A stretch of DNA of 64,000 bases from Kofleriaceae bacterium (GTDB lineage Bacteria > Myxococcota_A > Polyangia > Haliangiales > Haliangiaceae): NCBI GenBank assembly GCA_020633495.1, contig JACKDR010000010.1:186001-250000 (forward strand), in the 5' to 3' direction. Each line of letters starts with the position of its first letter. The stretch's first letter is position 1. The translations under genes were made by a program, and so were the position numbers. This document shows positions 45,701-53,411 of this stretch, piece by piece. Below the pieces are notes generated by a model. It was given only the letters and a program-made list of their open reading frames with translations. It did no database searches and had not been told where the DNA came from.

Positions 45701-45833
45701 CCTCGTGGTCGATGTTGGCGGCGATGCGATCGAGCTCGGCGCGCCGTCCGACGAATCCGTGGACAGGGTGAGGAAAGACCGGGGCGGACCACAGGTCCGC
45801 GTCAGGCCGGCCGCGGGTGGATCGTAGGGACAT
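42732..45833 (-). CDS. Large NTPase-TPR-like regulator with C-terminal winged helix
   Basis: This 1033-aa STAND-type regulator has a P-loop GVGGIGKT (51-58) and an NTPase domain with YLLCFDDVHNLPAEQV as a Walker B-like segment. A long helical TPR-like region follows (about 300-920; Ala/Leu/Glu-rich helical pairs such as GDIERAEALFERAVACAPD). The C-terminus (about 945-1020) is an OmpR/PhoB-type winged helix: RPMLCSLLSVLVQARGEP and TIYKQVWGGTEYHPLQHRNA, then RLRTSLR. Such proteins oligomerise on ATP and an inducer and activate target promoters. The same bipartite site lies upstream of this gene and of the GH99-like gene, so autoregulation and control of the latter are likely. GGAG is seven bases before ATG 45833. 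Confidence 0.88.
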   Translation of the reverse strand: MSLRSTRGRPDADLWSAPVFPHPVHGFVGRRAELDRIAANIDHEVLFLVYGVGGIGKTEFVYQAMREIRSRPRWADATPILVEVRPGTTAARTLAQLLSAVGAAPTPRRGQPTEEAHMSEQLHLLARVLDARPYLLCFDDVHNLPAEQVGEALGYLARHVQRSRMLVASRQELPLALGARPPLVTNLGPLDAAAAEEMMTVLADRMQRPRPEPAAMLRATHGSPFHIHRLLVRHAPETGSLDESLDELSPAARRALLAVSVARHRPSIERLRQTWFSDASIDDAIDELRRRFLLELEHETLAVHDLVREALLGRATAAEVEAAHEDAAGLCLGALLDDERGPLLLAVDAVEHFLAAGRAAEAWDVVARWTSALAAAGSEHLLLGPLERLREALPARHVAIDLLIARSLVRASLLEQASGVLARVDPVRTDAEEARYCVLAGNVAQRAGDIERAEALFERAVACAPDADARFQARLQRASAVIFAGDGARARPMVAAALADLPAPTPRQEARAGWTVAISWMFDERFEQAAEQARRVRRGLEGTGLDDLATQLAMLEVLACVESEDMVAAREAARAIDETGPRRRAATLCRAILRYADGDAQGASVELGAAHDELRAHGDAINAFLAGHYGSAALADCGHLGQALTLATRTAQLALGLGLRGPATRSLVQQALIAADAMQCAVAHRLADEALATGHVGPRSRAKAHFAHARAYTIEGDISRALEHIAAARAAVAAPELATAQLLVELEHAAIDLIGGNLEHAVACAERVIEELRGRARDFEVARARLVLSAAYVARGRRTDLLFAERTIAQARELADQGRIRPIQVGCAILTAAMARRANRDRDARDVLAEALRALDPERASIYAGTLMAAIDGGAVARAAPGAVALLAHLGFSEAVDCYLVDQHGRRAATEQDVARERETRELLVDEVRSVIVARRGEHEIRGRPMLCSLLSVLVQARGEPVTPDTIYKQVWGGTEYHPLQHRNALYVALNRLRTSLRVAFPDREVVERASSGWRLGDEVDACVAVAVRKPSA

Positions 45834-45916
45834 CGCGCAGCTCCATCCTACGCGGGGACCTGGTCGCCGCGGCGCACGACGCGCTGGCTGGGGGGGGGCG
45901 GGGCACGCCGGCGCAC

Positions 45917-45955
45917 CCTAGCCCCGCCGGGCGCCGGCGTTCTTACATCGTCTGT
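45917..45955 (-). promoter_or_regulatory. Shared bipartite regulatory site ahead of the regulator gene
   Basis: ACAGACGATGTAAGAA (45955-45940), a 16-base gap, then GGCTAGG with -10 TAGGGT. It is identical in sequence blocks and spacing to the site at 42712-42674. The resulting transcript would have an untranslated leader of about 75-80 bases. Confidence 0.7.
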
Positions 45956-46527
45956 ATCGACGACAGGTGGAGCCCTCTTGCAACCCCACGGATCTCCAGG
46001 GATTTCGAGCCAGCACACCGGATGTTTCGCCGCCGTGAGCCGGGCGCGAAGCGCGGGCCGCCGCCGGGCGCCGGTCTCGCGGCGGCACGCGCACGAGCGG
46101 CGCCGCAGGTCCTGCGGACGGCGCAGTCCTGGCGCGACGCACACCGACGCCCCGCGCCGCGCGCGGGTCGCGTGCGCCGGGCGCCGCTCGTCGGCGGCGC
46201 GTCGTCGATGCGCATCCTGGAGAAGTGGCCGCGGAATATCAACGGGCGTCGTCCCGGTTCCCGAGGACGAGATGCGTGGATGATCGTCGCAGGCTGGCCT
46301 GCGCGCGGTCTGCGCGGGTTCTGCGCCTCCGCCGAAGCCGCGGCGCGGCGAACCGCATCCGTTGCGCGATCGCGGGTGAGCGCGCTCGCGCACCCGCGGC
46401 GTCGTCGACGGGATCAGCGGGAGTCTCCGCGGGATGCGCTCGGCCTCCGCGGCGCGTGCCCTGCGGTACGGACCTTGCTCAGCGCGTTGGCCACAGGTCC
46501 GCGCTACGCAGGACGGAGAATTTCCGC
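45956..46527. other. Long intergenic region without a recognised gene
   Basis: About 570 bp lie between the regulator promoter and the cytochrome start. Open frames on both strands are Arg/Ala/Cys-rich and resemble shadow translations; none has a ribosome-binding site or a recognisable domain. It is a likely place for promoter and leader sequences of the decaheme cytochrome; GGACGGAG just before ATG 46528 is its ribosome-binding site. Confidence 0.55.
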
Positions 46528-49359
46528 ATGTCCACCATCCGCAGGTTGTCGATGGCATCTGCCTTCCTGGCGCTCGCCGCACTCGGCGCGTGCACAGGGT
46601 CCAACGGCGAGAACGGTCTCGTATCGATCTCGTCTGAACCCGCCGGCGCGAACTGCGCCAACGGCGGCACCAAGGTCTCCGCAGGCCTTGATAGCAACGG
46701 GAATGGAGTCCTCGATGCGGACGAGGTCGACTCCACCGACTACATCTGCAACGGCGACACCGGCACCGGCGTCGGCGCCCTGGTCGAGACCTCGACCGAG
46801 CCGCCGGGCGCGAACTGCCCCGACGGCGGCGTGAAGATCGAGGTCGGCCTCGACGCCAACGGCAACGGCGTGCTCGACACCGACGAGATCAACACGGACG
46901 CCACCACCTACGCGTGCAACGGCACCGGCACCGACGGCCTGGTCCAGACCTCGCCCGAGCCCGCCGGCGCCAACTGCGTCGACGGCGGCATCCGGGTCGA
47001 CGTCGGCCTCGACACCAACGGCAACGGCGATCTCGATCCTTCCGAGATCACCGAGACCTCGTACGTCTGCGACGGCGCGGGCGGCGTCGTCGGCCCCAGC
47101 GGCATCGCCTCCGTCACCTCCGGCATCCACGTCGGCGTCGTCGACGTCACCACCGACGTCGCGGGCCCGGTCTCCATCCACTTCACCCTCAAGGACGACC
47201 GCGGCTACCCGATCGACATCAACGGCGTCTACTCCGTCAACACGGCGATCACGCCGCGCTTCATGATGGCGTACACCGAGTCCGACGCCAACGGCAACGT
47301 CCTGCCGTTCGTGGTCCTCACCAAGTCGAACTCGTCGAGCAACCCGACGGCGCAGCCGACCTCGTACAGCCCGATCGCCTCGACGCCGGTCGGCACCCTG
47401 GTCGAGAACGGCTACCGCGCCGGTGACTACACGTACACGTTCCCGACCACCGACCTGAACCCCGGTGCCAAGGCCGTCGCGTACGACCCGACCAAGATGG
47501 ACAACACCCACGTCATCTGGATCGACGCCGCGCGCCAGACCGACCTCGACAACACCAGCGCCGCCAAGACCTTCTACGCGACCAACCAGGCCTACTGGTA
47601 CGTCCCGAGCGGCAACGGCACCGCGGTCGTCCGCGAGCTGGTCAAGTCCGAGAACTGCGCCAGCTGCCACCGCGGCTTCAAGCCCGAGGGCACGACGTCG
47701 GGCTCGTTCCACGGCGGTCGCCGCATCGACCCCAAGATGTGCAACATCTGCCACAACCCGGCGCGCGTCAGCAACCCGGCCGCCGACTCCGACGTCTTCG
47801 TCCACCGCCTCCACAACTCTCAGGCGCTGCAGCCGGCCAACCTGTTCCACGGCATCGAGTTCGGCTTCCCGCGCGACATCCGCAACTGCGACACGTGCCA
47901 CAAGGACGCGCTGCAGGGCGCCCAGGCCACCGCGCAGAGCCGCATCTCGCAGCAGGCCTGCGGCTCGTGCCACGACTACGTCAGCTTCACCACCTCGGCG
48001 CCGATCCTGTGCACCGACCCCGTGACGCTGGACGCGACCACCGGCCTGCCCCTGCCGTGCAACCACGCCGGCGGCCCCGCCGACGATCCGACCTGCGGCC
48101 TCGGCTGCCACGCGCAGCTCGCGACCCAGCACAAGCAGGTCGCGCCGCTGGGCAGCGGCTGGATCGCGGCCACCGGCTACATGCCGGCCGGCGCCATGGC
48201 GGTCAGCTACGTCATCTCGAGCGTCGACCTCGTCGACGACGCCGCGATCACCCCGAACAAGCGCCCGCAGATCACCTTCAAGTTCCAGCAGGACGGCGTC
48301 GACGTGCCGTTCCAGGATCCGGGCAGCGCCACCGAGCTGTGGGCGAACTACACCGGCTCGCCGCGCGTCTACTTCGCGTTCGCGGTGCCGCAGGACGGCA
48401 TCGACGAGCCCGCCGACTTCAACGGCACCGCCAGCGGCACGGTCAAGGACATCTGGGCGGGCACCGCCACCGGGTCGAGCGCCGGCACGATGACCGGCCC
48501 CGACGGCAGCGGCTTCTACACGATCACGCTGACCGGCGTGCAGCTGCCGCCCGAGACCTCCATGCTCACCGGCGGCGTCGGCTACTCCGGCGGCATGGTC
48601 CAGATGAACGTGTCCGGCTACGCGACCGGCCTGACCATCCCGGCGCGCGCCACCTGGAAGACCGGCACCGGCATGACCGCGCGGCGGCCGATCGTCGACA
48701 CCGCCAAGTGCGAGAACTGCCACGCGCCGCTGGGCGTGTCGCCGACCTTCCACAGCGGCGCGCGCAACGACGGCCCGACCTGCTCGTTCTGCCACACGCC
48801 GAACCGCACCAGCAGCGGCTGGTCGGCCGCCAGCCGGGCGTTCGTCCACGGCATCCACGGCGCGCGGGCCCGCGAGGTCGCGTACAACTGGCACGCGTCG
48901 TCGGCTGACGAAGGCTTCTGGGACATCGAGTTCCCTGGCCCGATCAACGACTGCACCGCCTGCCACCTGGACAACACCTACAACTTCCGCGCGACGGCGA
49001 CCAACAACGTGCTGCAGAACATGCAGCCGAGCACCGTCGGTCAGGGCACCTACAACCCGAGCATCTCGCTGTCGCCGTACGTCGCCACCGACGGGACCAA
49101 CTACGGCACCGGCTTCTCGTTCAGCACGACCACCGGCCTGAGCACCGAGGCGTCGCCGACCACGCTGGTGACCAGCCCGATCGTCAGCGCCTGCACCGGC
49201 TGCCACGACTCGACCCCGGCGATCGACCACATGCGCGCGATGGGCGGTCACTTCTACGACACCCGCGCCAACACGGTCGGCCCCGGCGCCACCACCGAGC
49301 AGTGCCTGGTCTGCCACGGCCCGGGCACGATGGTCGACATCGAGGTGATGCACCGGTAG
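46528..49359 (+). CDS. OmcA/MtrC-type decaheme c-type cytochrome lipoprotein
   Basis: This 943-aa outer-surface multiheme cytochrome has signal SMASAFLALAALGAC with lipobox LGAC. Residues about 30-190 contain three repeats of a small module (GLDSNGNGVLDADEV type, ending in a CNG or CDG motif), perhaps Ca-binding. Heme motifs in order are CASCH, CNICH, CDTCH, CGSCH, CGLGCH, CENCH, CSFCH, CTACH, CTGCH and CLVCH: nine CxxCH plus one CX3CH. The pattern of five N-terminal and five C-terminal hemes fits the OmcA/MtrC family used in extracellular electron transfer. No MtrA/MtrB porin-cytochrome partner is present in the window. The start is fixed by the signal peptide and GGACGGAG. Confidence 0.9.
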   Translation: MSTIRRLSMASAFLALAALGACTGSNGENGLVSISSEPAGANCANGGTKVSAGLDSNGNGVLDADEVDSTDYICNGDTGTGVGALVETSTEPPGANCPDGGVKIEVGLDANGNGVLDTDEINTDATTYACNGTGTDGLVQTSPEPAGANCVDGGIRVDVGLDTNGNGDLDPSEITETSYVCDGAGGVVGPSGIASVTSGIHVGVVDVTTDVAGPVSIHFTLKDDRGYPIDINGVYSVNTAITPRFMMAYTESDANGNVLPFVVLTKSNSSSNPTAQPTSYSPIASTPVGTLVENGYRAGDYTYTFPTTDLNPGAKAVAYDPTKMDNTHVIWIDAARQTDLDNTSAAKTFYATNQAYWYVPSGNGTAVVRELVKSENCASCHRGFKPEGTTSGSFHGGRRIDPKMCNICHNPARVSNPAADSDVFVHRLHNSQALQPANLFHGIEFGFPRDIRNCDTCHKDALQGAQATAQSRISQQACGSCHDYVSFTTSAPILCTDPVTLDATTGLPLPCNHAGGPADDPTCGLGCHAQLATQHKQVAPLGSGWIAATGYMPAGAMAVSYVISSVDLVDDAAITPNKRPQITFKFQQDGVDVPFQDPGSATELWANYTGSPRVYFAFAVPQDGIDEPADFNGTASGTVKDIWAGTATGSSAGTMTGPDGSGFYTITLTGVQLPPETSMLTGGVGYSGGMVQMNVSGYATGLTIPARATWKTGTGMTARRPIVDTAKCENCHAPLGVSPTFHSGARNDGPTCSFCHTPNRTSSGWSAASRAFVHGIHGARAREVAYNWHASSADEGFWDIEFPGPINDCTACHLDNTYNFRATATNNVLQNMQPSTVGQGTYNPSISLSPYVATDGTNYGTGFSFSTTTGLSTEASPTTLVTSPIVSACTGCHDSTPAIDHMRAMGGHFYDTRANTVGPGATTEQCLVCHGPGTMVDIEVMHR

Positions 49360-49378
49360 CGCGCGACCTGACTCCGTC

Positions 49379-49393
49379 CTCCGCACCGCGGAG
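49379..49393 (+). terminator. Hairpin after the decaheme cytochrome
   Basis: CTCCGC, loop ACC, GCGGAG: a perfect 6-bp stem 20 bp after the stop. A second hairpin, GCAGGG-GCAA-CCCTGC, lies at 49424-49439. Neither has a T-tract. Confidence 0.35.
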
Positions 49394-49423
49394 CTGACCC
49401 AGCCACGTCGCCGTGGCGCCCGC

Positions 49424-49439
49424 GCAGGGGCAACCCTGC
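49424..49439. other. Perfect hairpin with GCAA tetraloop
   Basis: GCAGGG, GCAA, CCCTGC: a 6-bp stem closed by a GNRA-type tetraloop in the gap between two exported-protein genes. It is probably part of a terminator, or a structured leader of the next transcript. Confidence 0.3.
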
Positions 49440-49555
49440 CGGGCTCGCACCGGCGCCGTCGGCTGGGTTTCTCGCGTCCGGACCGCGCGCGTATGATGGC
49501 GCCGGCCGCGCGCGATCGTCGCGGGCGCCACGCCACCCTCGCTGGAGGACCTCTC

Positions 49556-49993
49556 ATGCGCACCTGGCTCCTGATCTCGTCGTTCGTCACCGTCGTGTCC
49601 GCCTGCGTGGTCGCCACGCCCGCGCCGCAGGGCCCGCAGCCCGCGCCCGAGGTCGGTGGCGGCGACGGTGAGGGCGGCGGCCCGCCGGCCGCCACCAGCG
49701 GCGGCGAGGTCTGCGCCCCCGGCGACACCTGCAACATCGACTGCCCCGAGGGCAACTGCGCGGTGCGGTGCGAGGCCGGCGCGGTGTGCAACGTCGACTG
49801 CAGCGGCGGCGGCTGCCAGCTCGACTGCGCCGACGGCGCGGTGTGCAACGCCGACTGCAGCGGCGGCGGCTGCCAGCTCGGCTGCGGCGGCGGCGCCACC
49901 TGCAACGTCGACTGCAGCGGCGGCGGCTGCCAGACCGCGTGCGACGACAGCGCGGTGTGCAACGTCGACTGCAGCGGCGGCGGCTGCGGCTGA
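49556..49993 (+). CDS. Lipoprotein with tandem 19-residue Cys repeats
   Basis: This 145-aa lipoprotein has signal LLISSFVTVVSAC with lipobox VSAC, then a Pro/Gly-rich linker. The C-terminal half is four to five tandem copies of a 19-residue unit of the form CNVDCSGGGCQLDCADGAV, with four cysteines at fixed places per unit (about 57 bp of DNA per repeat). The regular Cys spacing suggests a disulfide-stapled solenoid or metal-binding surface. GGAGG precedes ATG 49556. No family name is known to me. It follows the decaheme cytochrome on the same strand but has its own ribosome-binding site and a gap of about 200 bp. Confidence 0.8.
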   Translation: MRTWLLISSFVTVVSACVVATPAPQGPQPAPEVGGGDGEGGGPPAATSGGEVCAPGDTCNIDCPEGNCAVRCEAGAVCNVDCSGGGCQLDCADGAVCNADCSGGGCQLGCGGGATCNVDCSGGGCQTACDDSAVCNVDCSGGGCG

Positions 49994-50016
49994 GCGTTCG
50001 TGGCGCGTCCGCGCGG

Positions 50017-51213
50017 TCAGATCCGGCGCAGCCGGTCGCCGACCGCGATCGTCCCGGGCGTGACAACGCGCCCGTAGACGCCCCGACGCCGCGCCGGCCG
50101 CTGCGGCTTGCCGTTGACCCAGCGCAACGCGTCGGCGCCGAACCGGGCCAGCAGCTTGCGGCAGCCCAGGTGCGGGTGCGCGGTGATCTCGAGGACGGCG
50201 TCGCCGATCGCCAGGCGATCGCCGACCCGCAGCTCGTCCTCGCCGAGGCCGAGATCGACGAACAGGTTGTCGCCGAACAGCGGCCAGTCGTCGCGGTCGG
50301 CGATCGCGGCGGCGACGCGGACGTCCATGATCGAGACGTCGGCGTCGGCCTTGCCGTCGATGGCCCAGCGATCGCCGACCACGCCCTGCCCCGGCGCCAG
50401 CGCCACCGACGCCGGCGTCGCGCGCTCGTGCATCGCGGTGCGCACGACCAGCAGCTCGATCGCGCCGGTGCGCGGCGGCGCCGCCGCGGTGATCGCCGCC
50501 AGGGCCTCGTCGAGGGCGGCGAGGGACCGGTGGGCCCGCGCCGGCCGGCCGTACGGCGGCGGCCCCAGCCGGGCCTCGAACCGGGTCTTCCAGGCCAGCA
50601 GCTCGGGCGCGAGCGCCGCGACCCGGTCGGGCGCGCCGAGCTCGAGCATCGCGAGCTGACCGTACAGCGCCGCGTCGGCGAGCGTCGCCTGGTCGCCGAA
50701 CAGGAACGGCCGGGCGCGCAGCGTCGCGACGGTCGGCGCCAGGAGCTCGGCGAGGCGCGCCGCCAGCCCGTCGGCGTCGCGGTCCCAGGCGTCGACGCAG
50801 CCGGCGCCGTACCGGCGCTCCTTGACGAACACGAACAGCGCCCGCTCGAACGGCCGCGCGAATCGCACCGCCACCCCGGGCGACGCGACCCGGAACGCGA
50901 CGTCCTCGAGGATCGCGCCGGCCCAGTCGACGTAGGCCCAGATCGGCCCGGCGTCGGCGGCCGGGACCAGCGCGGCGAAGCGCGGATCGTCGGCGACCAG
51001 CGCGCTGACGATCCGCCGCGAGTCGGTGAGCACGGCGCCGTCGTCGGTGACGACGACCGGCACCTGGACGTAGCCGCCGGTCAGGGTCGCGAGCTCGTCG
51101 CGGTCGCCGAACGGCACGTCGACGACGGTGCAGGGCGCGCCGGCCAGGTCGATCGCCGCCTGCACGAACCGGGCGTAGCAGCTGTGGGGGAACCGGTACA
51201 GGCGCATGACCAT
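50017..51213 (-). CDS. Glutathione S-transferase - MOSC domain fusion
   Basis: This 398-aa protein combines two folds. Residues 1-215 resemble a glutathione S-transferase: the thioredoxin-like N-terminal domain MRLYRFPHSCYARFVQAA, VQVPVVVTDDG with the cis-Pro, TDSRRIVSAL, and a helical C-terminal domain with FLFGDQATLADAALYGQL. Residues about 240-398 are a MOSC domain, as in molybdenum-cofactor sulfurases and YiiM-like proteins: PGQGVVGDRWAIDGKADADV, LFGDNLFVDLGL, VGDRLAIGDAVLEIT, HLGCRKLLARFG and PGTIAVGDRLRRI. Cys in HLGCRKL is the expected MOSC cysteine. The reaction is unknown; it may transfer sulfur or reduce N-hydroxylated compounds. ATG 51213 (or 51207). Confidence 0.85.
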   Translation of the reverse strand: MVMRLYRFPHSCYARFVQAAIDLAGAPCTVVDVPFGDRDELATLTGGYVQVPVVVTDDGAVLTDSRRIVSALVADDPRFAALVPAADAGPIWAYVDWAGAILEDVAFRVASPGVAVRFARPFERALFVFVKERRYGAGCVDAWDRDADGLAARLAELLAPTVATLRARPFLFGDQATLADAALYGQLAMLELGAPDRVAALAPELLAWKTRFEARLGPPPYGRPARAHRSLAALDEALAAITAAAPPRTGAIELLVVRTAMHERATPASVALAPGQGVVGDRWAIDGKADADVSIMDVRVAAAIADRDDWPLFGDNLFVDLGLGEDELRVGDRLAIGDAVLEITAHPHLGCRKLLARFGADALRWVNGKPQRPARRRGVYGRVVTPGTIAVGDRLRRI

Positions 51214-51291
51214 GGCCGCGTATACCGCATCGGCGGCGCCGCGGCGCGCCGGCGCCGCCGGCGCCGCGATCGCCTCGCGCCGACGCCCGGC

Positions 51292-51498
51292 TCAGGCACG
51301 CACCGTCGTGCCCACGGTCCGCGCCGTGCGCGCGAGCTCGACCGGATCGGCCAGGGTCTCGAGGTCGAGGCGGTCGCCGCGGGCCTGGCGCATCGCCAGG
51401 AGCCACAGCGCCCGCTCGAACGCGGTCGCGCGCGACGCCGGCGGCCAGCACGCGGCGATCAGCGGAGGGACGGTCGGGGGGTCGTCATCGGTGGGCAT
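51292..51498 (-). CDS. Small protein of unknown function, possible sigma-factor partner
   Basis: This 68-aa reading frame on the strand of the ECF sigma gene begins 216 bp after it ends. The sequence (RATAFERALWLLAMRQARGD and then PVELARTARTVGTTVRA) is helical and lacks cysteines. It could be a short anti-sigma or regulatory protein, but there is no recognisable family or good ribosome-binding site. The reading frame could also be chance. Confidence 0.35.
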   Translation of the reverse strand: MPTDDDPPTVPPLIAACWPPASRATAFERALWLLAMRQARGDRLDLETLADPVELARTARTVGTTVRA

Positions 51499-51666
51499 GG
51501 GCAGGTTCTCGGCAGGGCGCGGCCGCGGTTGCGCGCGCGGCGGCAGGGCGGCCCGGCAGATCCTGCCGGCGTCGCGACCTCGCCCGCGGGGCCGTCGTCA
51601 GGACCATGGAGTCGGGTCGCCGTCGATCGTGACGCCCGCGCACCGGGCGCCGGGTCCCGGCGCGCC

Positions 51667-51750
51667 GGGTCAGGCCGGGCGTGGCCCGGGTGCGCCGGGC
51701 CGGCGCGCCCGGGTCAGGCCGGGCGTGGCCCGGGTGCGCCCGGGCCGGCG
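51667..51750. repeat. 44-bp tandem duplication spanning the sigma-factor stop
   Basis: The unit GGGTCAGGCCGGGCGTGGCC plus following G+C-rich sequence occurs at 51667 and again at 51711, so the end of the sigma gene has been duplicated into the downstream spacer. The TCA inside the second copy is the real stop (read leftward); the first copy is outside the gene. Confidence 0.7.
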
Positions 51751-52331
51751 GCCCGGGTCCACGTGTCGAGATCCTCGTCGGACCGCACCGCGTCGGGCGC
51801 CGCCGCCTGCTGCTGCACCAGGCGCTCGCGCAGCGCGGCGCGGGCCCGGCTCAGGCGGGTCCGGATCGCCGCCGGTGAGACCTCGAAGACGTCGGCCAGC
51901 GCGGCGGCGTCGAGGTCCTCCCAGTAGTGCAGCTCGAGCAGGGTCTGCTGCTCCACCGGCAGCCCGCGCAGGACCTCGATCAGGCGCGCGTGATCCTCGC
52001 TGCGGGCCATGCGGGACCGCGGCGTCGTCACCAGCTCGGCGATCGTCGAGTGCTCGGGCTCGAACTGGCGCTCGCGACGGAGGGTGCGCAGGTGCCGGTA
52101 CAGCTCGTGGCGCGCGATCGTGTACAGGTAGGTGCGGAACGACGACCGGCCACCGAACTGATCGCGGGCGCGGACCAGGGCCAGGAAGGTCGCCTGCACC
52201 AGCTCGTCGGGCTCCGCGCACTTGGTCGCGAAGAACCGGTACATCGGATCGAAGTAGCGCTGGAACAGGGCGCGCCCGCTGGGTTCATCCCCGGCGCGCC
52301 AGCGGTCGAGCAAGGACCGGTCGTCCTCCAT
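51714..52331 (-). CDS. ECF-type RNA polymerase sigma factor
   Basis: This 205-aa ECF sigma factor has region 2 with YFDPMYRFFATKCAEPDELV, QATFLALVRARDQF and GRSSFRTYLYTIARHELYRHL (regions 2.1-2.4). Region 4 is LRGLPVEQQTLLELHYWEDL and then AALADVFEVSPAAIRTRLS, which forms the -35-binding helix-turn-helix. A short tail follows, rich in Pro/Gly and lying in the duplicated sequence. ATG 52331 is preferred; the upstream in-frame ATG at 52349 overlaps the TACCGT hexamer, which then lies eight bases before 52331. Between HEAT-repeat and GST-MOSC genes; a regulatory partner is not certain. Confidence 0.88.
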   Translation of the reverse strand: MEDDRSLLDRWRAGDEPSGRALFQRYFDPMYRFFATKCAEPDELVQATFLALVRARDQFGGRSSFRTYLYTIARHELYRHLRTLRRERQFEPEHSTIAELVTTPRSRMARSEDHARLIEVLRGLPVEQQTLLELHYWEDLDAAALADVFEVSPAAIRTRLSRARAALRERLVQQQAAAPDAVRSDEDLDTWTRAAGPGAPGPRPA

Positions 52332-52427
52332 GGACCCCGACGGTACCATCGGAGCGCCGAGCGCGGCGGACAGACGCGCGCTCCCGCGACCGGAGCCGGC
52401 CCACGCCCGGCGGCGACCGCCCTGGGC

Positions 52428-53384
52428 TCAGGCCGGTGGCGTCCAGCCGTTCGCGAAGTCGAGCACGGCGCGCAGGTCGGGGAGCGAGGTCCCGGCCAGC
52501 TTGACCAGGAAGGTGCCGCACGCGGCGACGCCGGCCTCGTTGGCGACGTGCTTCTCGGGCTCGCCCGAGGCGAGCCGGGCCGCCAGGTGATCGCGACACA
52601 CCGCGACCAGCTCGGCCAGCGGCGGATCGTCGGCGGCGGCGAGCAGACGCAGCGCGGTCCACCGCCACGCGTCGTCGGTCTTCAGCCGCTCGAGCAGGAA
52701 CCCGCGCAGCCACGGCGGCGGGTGCTCGACCGCGCCGATCGCGTTGGTCAGCGCGACCTGGTCGGCGACCGAGGCGCCGTCGAGCGACCGCGCCAGCGCC
52801 TCGGCGCCGGCGGGGTCGTCGCTGCCCAGCACGATGCGGAACAGCAGGTCGCGACGGTTCTGGAGCCGGCGCGCCGGGTCGACGAGCATCGCCCGCACCT
52901 CGGCGCCGAGCGCGCCGGCGCCGCCGTCGGCCAGCATCTTCAGCGCCGCCTCGCGGACCGGGCGCTCGGGCGACGCCAGCCGCGCCCGCAGGTCGTCGTC
53001 GGTCTCGGCGCCGCGGCCGCGGAGCGCGATCGCTGCCGCGACCACCGCCGGATCGTCGGCGTCCTCGGCCGCCTTCAGCAGCGCCGGGCGGGTCGCGGCG
53101 ATCGCCGCGCCGTCGGGCAGCGCCCGGGCGGCGAGCACGAGCACCACCGGGTCGGAGGTGTCGCGGGCCAGCACCCGCAGCACGGCGTCGCGATCGGGCG
53201 CGCGGGCGATGCCGAGGAGGACGGTCGCGTTGTGACGGACCCGCGCGCTGGAGTCGCGCGCGCGCTCCGCCAGCAGGTCGACCTCGCCGGGGACCACCGG
53301 GCCGTGCGCGCGCAGCAGACGATCGAACGCGCCGGGCTCGGCCCGGAGCAGGTTCTCGAGCAGCTGGGTACCGAGCAAGGACAT
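52428..53384 (-). CDS. HEAT-repeat protein
   Basis: This 318-aa soluble protein is made of short Ala/Leu-rich helical repeats typical of HEAT/armadillo folds: ARVRHNATVLLGIARAPD, VVLVLAARALPDGAAI, VAAAIALRGRGAETDDDL, PVREAALKMLADGGAGAL. Its N-terminus reads MSLLGTQLLENLLRAEPGAF. It probably acts as a scaffold or adaptor. A TAGGCT hexamer six bases upstream of ATG 53384 supports leaderless transcription. It follows the DUF4157 effector-like gene by 27 bp on the same strand. HEAT-repeat proteins occur near eCIS or toxin loci in myxobacteria, but the link here is an inference. Confidence 0.75.
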   Translation of the reverse strand: MSLLGTQLLENLLRAEPGAFDRLLRAHGPVVPGEVDLLAERARDSSARVRHNATVLLGIARAPDRDAVLRVLARDTSDPVVLVLAARALPDGAAIAATRPALLKAAEDADDPAVVAAAIALRGRGAETDDDLRARLASPERPVREAALKMLADGGAGALGAEVRAMLVDPARRLQNRRDLLFRIVLGSDDPAGAEALARSLDGASVADQVALTNAIGAVEHPPPWLRGFLLERLKTDDAWRWTALRLLAAADDPPLAELVAVCRDHLAARLASGEPEKHVANEAGVAACGTFLVKLAGTSLPDLRAVLDFANGWTPPA

Positions 53385-53390
53385 AGCGGC

Positions 53391-53396
53391 AGCCTA
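53391..53396 (-). promoter_or_regulatory. -10 element TAGGCT of a leaderless gene
   Basis: On the minus strand TAGGCT, six bases, then ATG 53384, in the 27-bp gap after the effector-like gene. Confidence 0.5.
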
Positions 53397-53411
53397 GTCG
53401 AGTGGCCGCCG

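Noticed and set aside
42711..45827. 1038-codon reading frame on the plus strand opposite the STAND regulator
   Set aside because: It is a shadow of the regulator gene; the minus-strand frame has the P-loop, the TPR-like helices and the winged helix, and the plus-strand frame has no recognisable domain.
45943..46582. Several short reading frames in the gap upstream of the decaheme cytochrome
   Set aside because: Arg/Ala/Cys-rich translations without ribosome-binding sites, TANNNT elements or family resemblance; treated as intergenic.
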